From Trema orientale (taxonomy: Eukaryota; Streptophyta; Magnoliopsida; Rosales; Cannabaceae): DNA of 64,000 nt. The position numbers and the translations under genes were made by a program. The stretch covers positions 28,878 to 92,877 of the forward strand of contig JXTC01000049.1 of NCBI GenBank assembly GCA_002914845.1. Direction: 5' to 3'. Numbering within the stretch: the stretch's first letter is position 1; each line of letters starts with the position of its first letter. The notes under the pieces were generated by a model. It saw only the letters and a program-made list of their open reading frames with translations. It was not told the origin of the DNA and ran no database searches. Below are positions 60,024-64,000 of this stretch, in pieces.

Positions 60024-60196
60024 AGGGATGGCTACGGTAGGGGCGTCCCTACGTAGGGTCATGCCTTAATTATCGTTGGATGGGAATCTGTGGGGAATAA
60101 CGGGAATCTGTAGAGAATCTATTTATATACAGATTCCCATCCAACGGTGAATAGACAGGGCCCTACGTAGGGGCGACCCTACTGTAGACGCGCCCT
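60024..60196. mobile_element. Compact TIR/foldback element (173 bp)
   Basis: Left AGGGATGGCTACGGTAGGGG, right read inward AGGGCGCGTCTACAGTAGGG. Each arm contains the palindrome CCCTACGTAGGG or CCTACGTAGG, and GATGGGAATCTGT also occurs in both arms. It sits within an AAT microsatellite, so the TSD cannot be read. Confidence 0.75.
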
Positions 60197-61440
60197 AATA
60201 ATAATAGTAACAATAATATAGTAATAATATATATACACACACGTATATAGCTATATATAGATTAGTATATAGATATATATATATATATATATATATACTA
60301 GTTTTGAGGGCACGTCCCTCCCGTATGTTTTTTATTTTTCATTTTTTTGGCAAAATATATTATAGTGTTCATTATTATTGATGATTTAAATATAGATTGA
60401 TATTTTAATATAAAAAAGAAAAAAAAAATTTCCTATACAAAAATTTTATATAAAGGATTAATTGTAAAAAAGTATATGGATAAACAACTTCCACAAGATA
60501 ATCAATTTTTTTTAAATTAATTAAGAAAAATATTTTTGTTTGCCTTTAAGTTGTTCTGTTTATTTTATTTTATTTTTAAATGTATTCTATGATTATTTTT
60601 CTTAAAATAATAAATAAAACTGACTAAGCTACTATGACAATGAATATAAAAATTGAAAGAAAAAAAAGAGCATTTATAATTATCTTTTATAATTATGAAA
60701 AAACAAAGTAATTGAAATACAAATTTAAAAAGGCAAATTTACTAAAAAAATGAAAAACGAAAAAGCAAGCGAAAGATAGAAAAAAAAAATAACCAAAAGA
60801 ATTGTCTATGAAGAGTAAAACGTAAGTGGGACCCTCGGTTGGTACGGTGACGAGTGAAATGAATTTTCAATATACCAAATCATCTTAAACTAAAAAATAA
60901 ATTACATATTTGTATTAAAATTTAAAGAAAGATAAAACTATAAAATAAGAGTATAAATGGCAATAAAAAGATTGAAGTACTGCTTCCCTATTTTGACAGC
61001 TCATTATGAACTAATGTTAAAAAGAGTTTTTTTTTTTTTTAAAAGTTACCAAGAAAAAAACGTCTAACAGATAAGGATATAAGAAAAATCCTAGACACGT
61101 GTGTATATAAAGTATTTTAAACAAAAATTTTATTTAATAAAAAAAATAATTAAGGAAGTGGAACTCCAGCAACTTAAAATAAAGCAAGCAAGCAGGTGGA
61201 ACTCCACCTGCTTATTCATTCTTCTATAATAGTAATAGATATGTGTAGGATGGTGTAGGACCTAATAAAACAATAAAAGAGATTGGACATAAAGTGAAAG
61301 TCTAATTGTCTTTTTCAAGGTCTCAGCCGTGTAAGAGTAGAGGGAGAATGAGTGGAATTATATATATATATATATGTTATAAGTGAAATGTTGATAAGAA
61401 AGATAGAGAAGCCTTGGTTAGAAAATAAAGGAAGAGATGA
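60197..61440. other. Intergenic with TA tract and perfect hairpin
   Basis: A TA run ends near 60298, then GAGGGCACGTCCCTC (a hairpin like those at 55 and 60.0 kb) near 60308-60322. A perfect 11-bp-arm hairpin, AAGCAGGTGGA/TCCACCTGCTT with a 2-base spacer, lies at 61190-61213. No gene. Confidence 0.55.
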
Positions 61441-61493
61441 ATATTGCATTAAATGAGCTCAATTGGTGTCTTGGGTTACGAAAAGAACAAAAG

Positions 61494-61497
<4 letters not shown>

Positions 61498-61540
<43 letters not shown>
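61498..61540. repeat. GA microsatellite
   Basis: About 20 GA units; it produces a meaningless Arg/Glu ORF. Confidence 0.9.
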
Positions 61541-61544
<4 letters not shown>

Positions 61545-62815
61545 TGATGATTTCGGTCAAAGAGTTGTTCTCTTCCGTCCCCTGAGTACAGGGCTTTTAC
61601 GCCTATTTATAGGCACAGCAATACAAGGTACAGCTGCCATATACATGAGCTGATAATCTAATTGTTTGACATCTCAATATACGGGTGTCACATGGAGGAA
61701 GTGGTTTAACAGAAGCTTGACACGTGGCCTGCAATGTGTTGTGACATATGGCATCATGAGATTAATTAATGTGTAGTAATATGTACTCTTGCTTCTAATT
61801 TGGCAATTTTCCAATAGTAACATGACACTTATTTTGGGATGTCAAAGTCCTCTTTTGTCCAATATAATTTTGACAAATTGCTTTTTCTCAATTGACCCCA
61901 TATTGTATAATTATAACATTAATTATGACTTAATATTTTTAGTTAGTGACTAATTATAAAAAATTGTCACACCCCAAAACATTAAGTCCCCTGAGCTATA
62001 GTGAATGTGACCATTCGCTAAAGCTCATTAATATGAATTTTTCACAATATGGTCTTCGAATTTATCTTCAGAAGTACTGCATTCATAGAGAGGGAATGTC
62101 TTCTTTCGAATGAATTTCTGAGAAAAGACGAAGCACAGTTATCTTACAAGCACATCCCAACTAGATTGGCACCTATTTGTAAGATAATCTAATTTTCTTC
62201 AAACCCGAAAAGAACGATTGATGCTATCTGTAGGCAAGCTCCAAGTAGCAGATAGCTAGCTCTAGTTGGGTTCCAGATAGTCATGCCAAAACATTTCTAT
62301 TGGATTGGCCCAACGCAAACAATGCCTCGTTAAAACCTTAGTAGAGCAAAACCCAGTGGAAAAAATCTCTAGAAAGAAAAAGAGTACATTGCATGTGAGC
62401 AACACTTTCGATATGAGCTTGAGTATTACTGAGAGTAATTTCTGTGAAGCTTCAATCATTATATTCAGCTTGCTTGCCAATATTAATTCTTTGCAGAAGC
62501 TTGTGATGTCATTCAAAATGGCTCTTCTAAAGAAAATTTATTGCTTCCAAATTGTTGTGAGCATTTCATACAAATAAATTATGAAGAAGAGATTGCCTTG
62601 CAAAATTGAGAGATTAGTCCAATATAAAGAACAAAATCTCACATTTAGATATAAAAGAAAATATAAATAATTATTAGGAATAAGAATACAATAAATAGAA
62701 ACTGATGAGAGTTTCTATATAATATTAGTCTCCAATATTTGGACAAAATCAACAATACTTTTAGACTATATAAGAGACATTTCTTTTTGGACTAAAGTGG
62801 GCACATATACCCAGT
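61541..62815. other. Repeat-derived non-coding stretch
   Basis: The phrase GCCTCGTTAAAACCTTAGTA followed by GAGCAAAACCCAGTGGAAA (about 62323-62362) is a widespread plant repeat motif that I recognise but cannot assign to a class. No intact ORF. Confidence 0.35.
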
Positions 62816-63345
62816 GTTAAATAAGGAAATGAATAACACGTGAATATGGCCACCGTAAAAAGTGAGCATAAACGACGCAGACACGTAAATGTAGCCACTT
62901 CAGAGAGGGAGTACAAGCGACGTGTAATGAGTGTAAAAGACATGTGAATGTGGCCACTATAGAAAGTGAGCACAAGCGACGTGTGATAAATAACATGTGA
63001 AGGTAGCCACTATAAGAAGTGAGCACAAGCGACGTGTGATATATAACACGTGAAGCGATGTGCATAAGAAGTGAGTATGAACGACACGTGAATGTGGCCA
63101 CTTTAAGAAGTGAGCACAAACAACATGTGAGTAAGGCCATCATAATTAAATTGTGATTATAGCGGCTAAAAAGAGCAAGCACAAATGACATGTGAGTATA
63201 GCCACCTTAGAGACTGAGTACAAACGACATGTGAATGCAGCCACTATGTATTAAGAGCGAGTGCAAACGACATGTGAGTACAGTTGTGAAATAATGGTGA
63301 GTATAAACAACATGCGAGGGTGGCTGCATTAAGGAGCGAGCATTA
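62816..63345. repeat. ~50-bp degenerate tandem array
   Basis: About ten units like ACACGTGAATGTGGCCACTA plus AAGAAGTGAGCACAAGCGAC. The closest pair (about 62940-63045) is almost identical. The minus-strand ORFs here merely read the repeat. Confidence 0.8.
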
Positions 63346-64000
63346 TCGACATTATTGTATCTGTATGTAGACAGTCAATCTGATAATATATGAATGTGTA
63401 TTTTGTCTTAATTATAAAAATATACACATTTTTATATTAAGGTAAAACTTTACCAAAATTGATTGAAACCAACCATTTATTGAAACATAAATATTTTACA
63501 ACTAACAGTCCCCAATGAAAGGGATGTTGATAGAGTTATAACAGTTGGTATTGAAAACTTATCTGGGCCTTGAACCCAGTATATTATTGAAGGTGGCTCA
63601 TATTGCCTCATTTCTAGTCTTGTTTGAAAATATCTGAACTTGAGATATTATTACCAAGGAGATTTCTGGATTGAAATTGTTCAAAGGTTATGTTTTCACC
63701 AGTTACCTGTTATTGATTTTTATACACAAGCGCACGTATCGAACAAGTAATAAAGTGATGAATAAAGATATCGTTCCCACAGAGAAATTGCTATAATTAG
63801 TTAAGTACTAATCTAGACTAGTTATCAATTAATCCAAACAATTAAATTAAAAATTCTAAAATTAAAATTTAAATTAAAAGAAAACAAGAAAATAAATAAA
63901 TAAACTTAAAGAGTGCAAATAATTTATCAAATCACCAATAAAAATAAACCTAGGATTACAATTTTCACTCTACGTATGCCTAAATTACTAGTTACCCTCT
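63346..64000. other. Window end, retroelement-like, no gene
   Basis: Contains the ATATCGTTCCCACAGAG phrase near 63768 shared with 58532, followed by low-complexity A/T. Nothing coding reaches the window edge. Confidence 0.35.

Noticed and set aside
62817-63191. 124-codon minus-strand ORF with repeated Cys/Leu peptides
   Set aside because: It only translates the ~50-bp tandem repeat; units are not multiples of three throughout.
62816-63345. Possible CRISPR-like array
   Set aside because: The genome is eukaryotic, repeats are degenerate, there are no unique equal-length spacers and no cas genes.

Overview
This window is nuclear DNA from a flowering plant, most likely a eudicot. Evidence: AT-rich sequence, genes split by GT-AG introns up to 3.6 kb, plant-only protein families, dense MITEs, MULE, hAT, Helitron and retroposon remnants, and an assembly gap of Ns (42934-43859). 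I cannot name the species. Four intact protein-coding genes were rebuilt exon by exon. Nothing suggests a bacterial operon, CRISPR array or phage.

Layout. (1) 1-6250: a decayed Mutator-like transposon region. A Ulp1/C48 peptidase-like ORF (+) converges on a MURA-type transposase (-), with AATCGAG-rich tandem repeats between and beside them. (2) 8200-17840 (+): a BAR plus SH3 protein of the SH3P1 type, 10 exons, 376 aa. Its introns hold a zf-RVT LINE scrap and a Harbinger-like MITE. (3) 19821-27505 (+): a plastid-targeted PotD/PotF-like solute-binding protein, 7 exons, 566 aa. (4) 27506-38636: an 11-kb intergenic region filled with MITEs and a hAT transposon with a perfect 8-bp target duplication. 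(5) 38637-39773 (+): an intronless, GC-rich F-box/kelch gene of the KUF1 type. (6) 39774-52595: intergenic, with a collapsed ~132-bp tandem array at the gap, a tRNA-derived SINE, two hAT-type elements, and minisatellite-like arrays in opposite orientation. (7) 52596-54229 (-): a PIA-type ankyrin protein, 3 exons, 174 aa. (8) 54230-64000: MULE-like and foldback elements, a Helitron/PIF1 helicase fragment, microsatellites, and a ~50-bp tandem array.

The genes do not form one pathway: membrane traffic/autophagy (SH3P1), plastid solute binding (PotD-like), ubiquitin ligase substrate choice (KUF1-like) and phytochrome-associated ankyrin protein (PIA). From memory, the Arabidopsis homologues of the first three (At1g31440, At1g31410, At1g31350) lie close together, so this looks like an old conserved microsynteny block expanded by transposons.

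I found no convincing unknown biological system. The strongest non-genic signals are precise transposition scars: hAT with TSD TGCATATT, hAT with TSD CAAATA(G/A)T, a group of GGG...CCC elements with 9-bp TSDs, a SINE, and a 47-bp poly(A) retroposition with a perfect 15-bp TSD. Others are the hairpin-ended elements at 55 and 60 kb and the bipartite targeting signal of the PotD-like protein.
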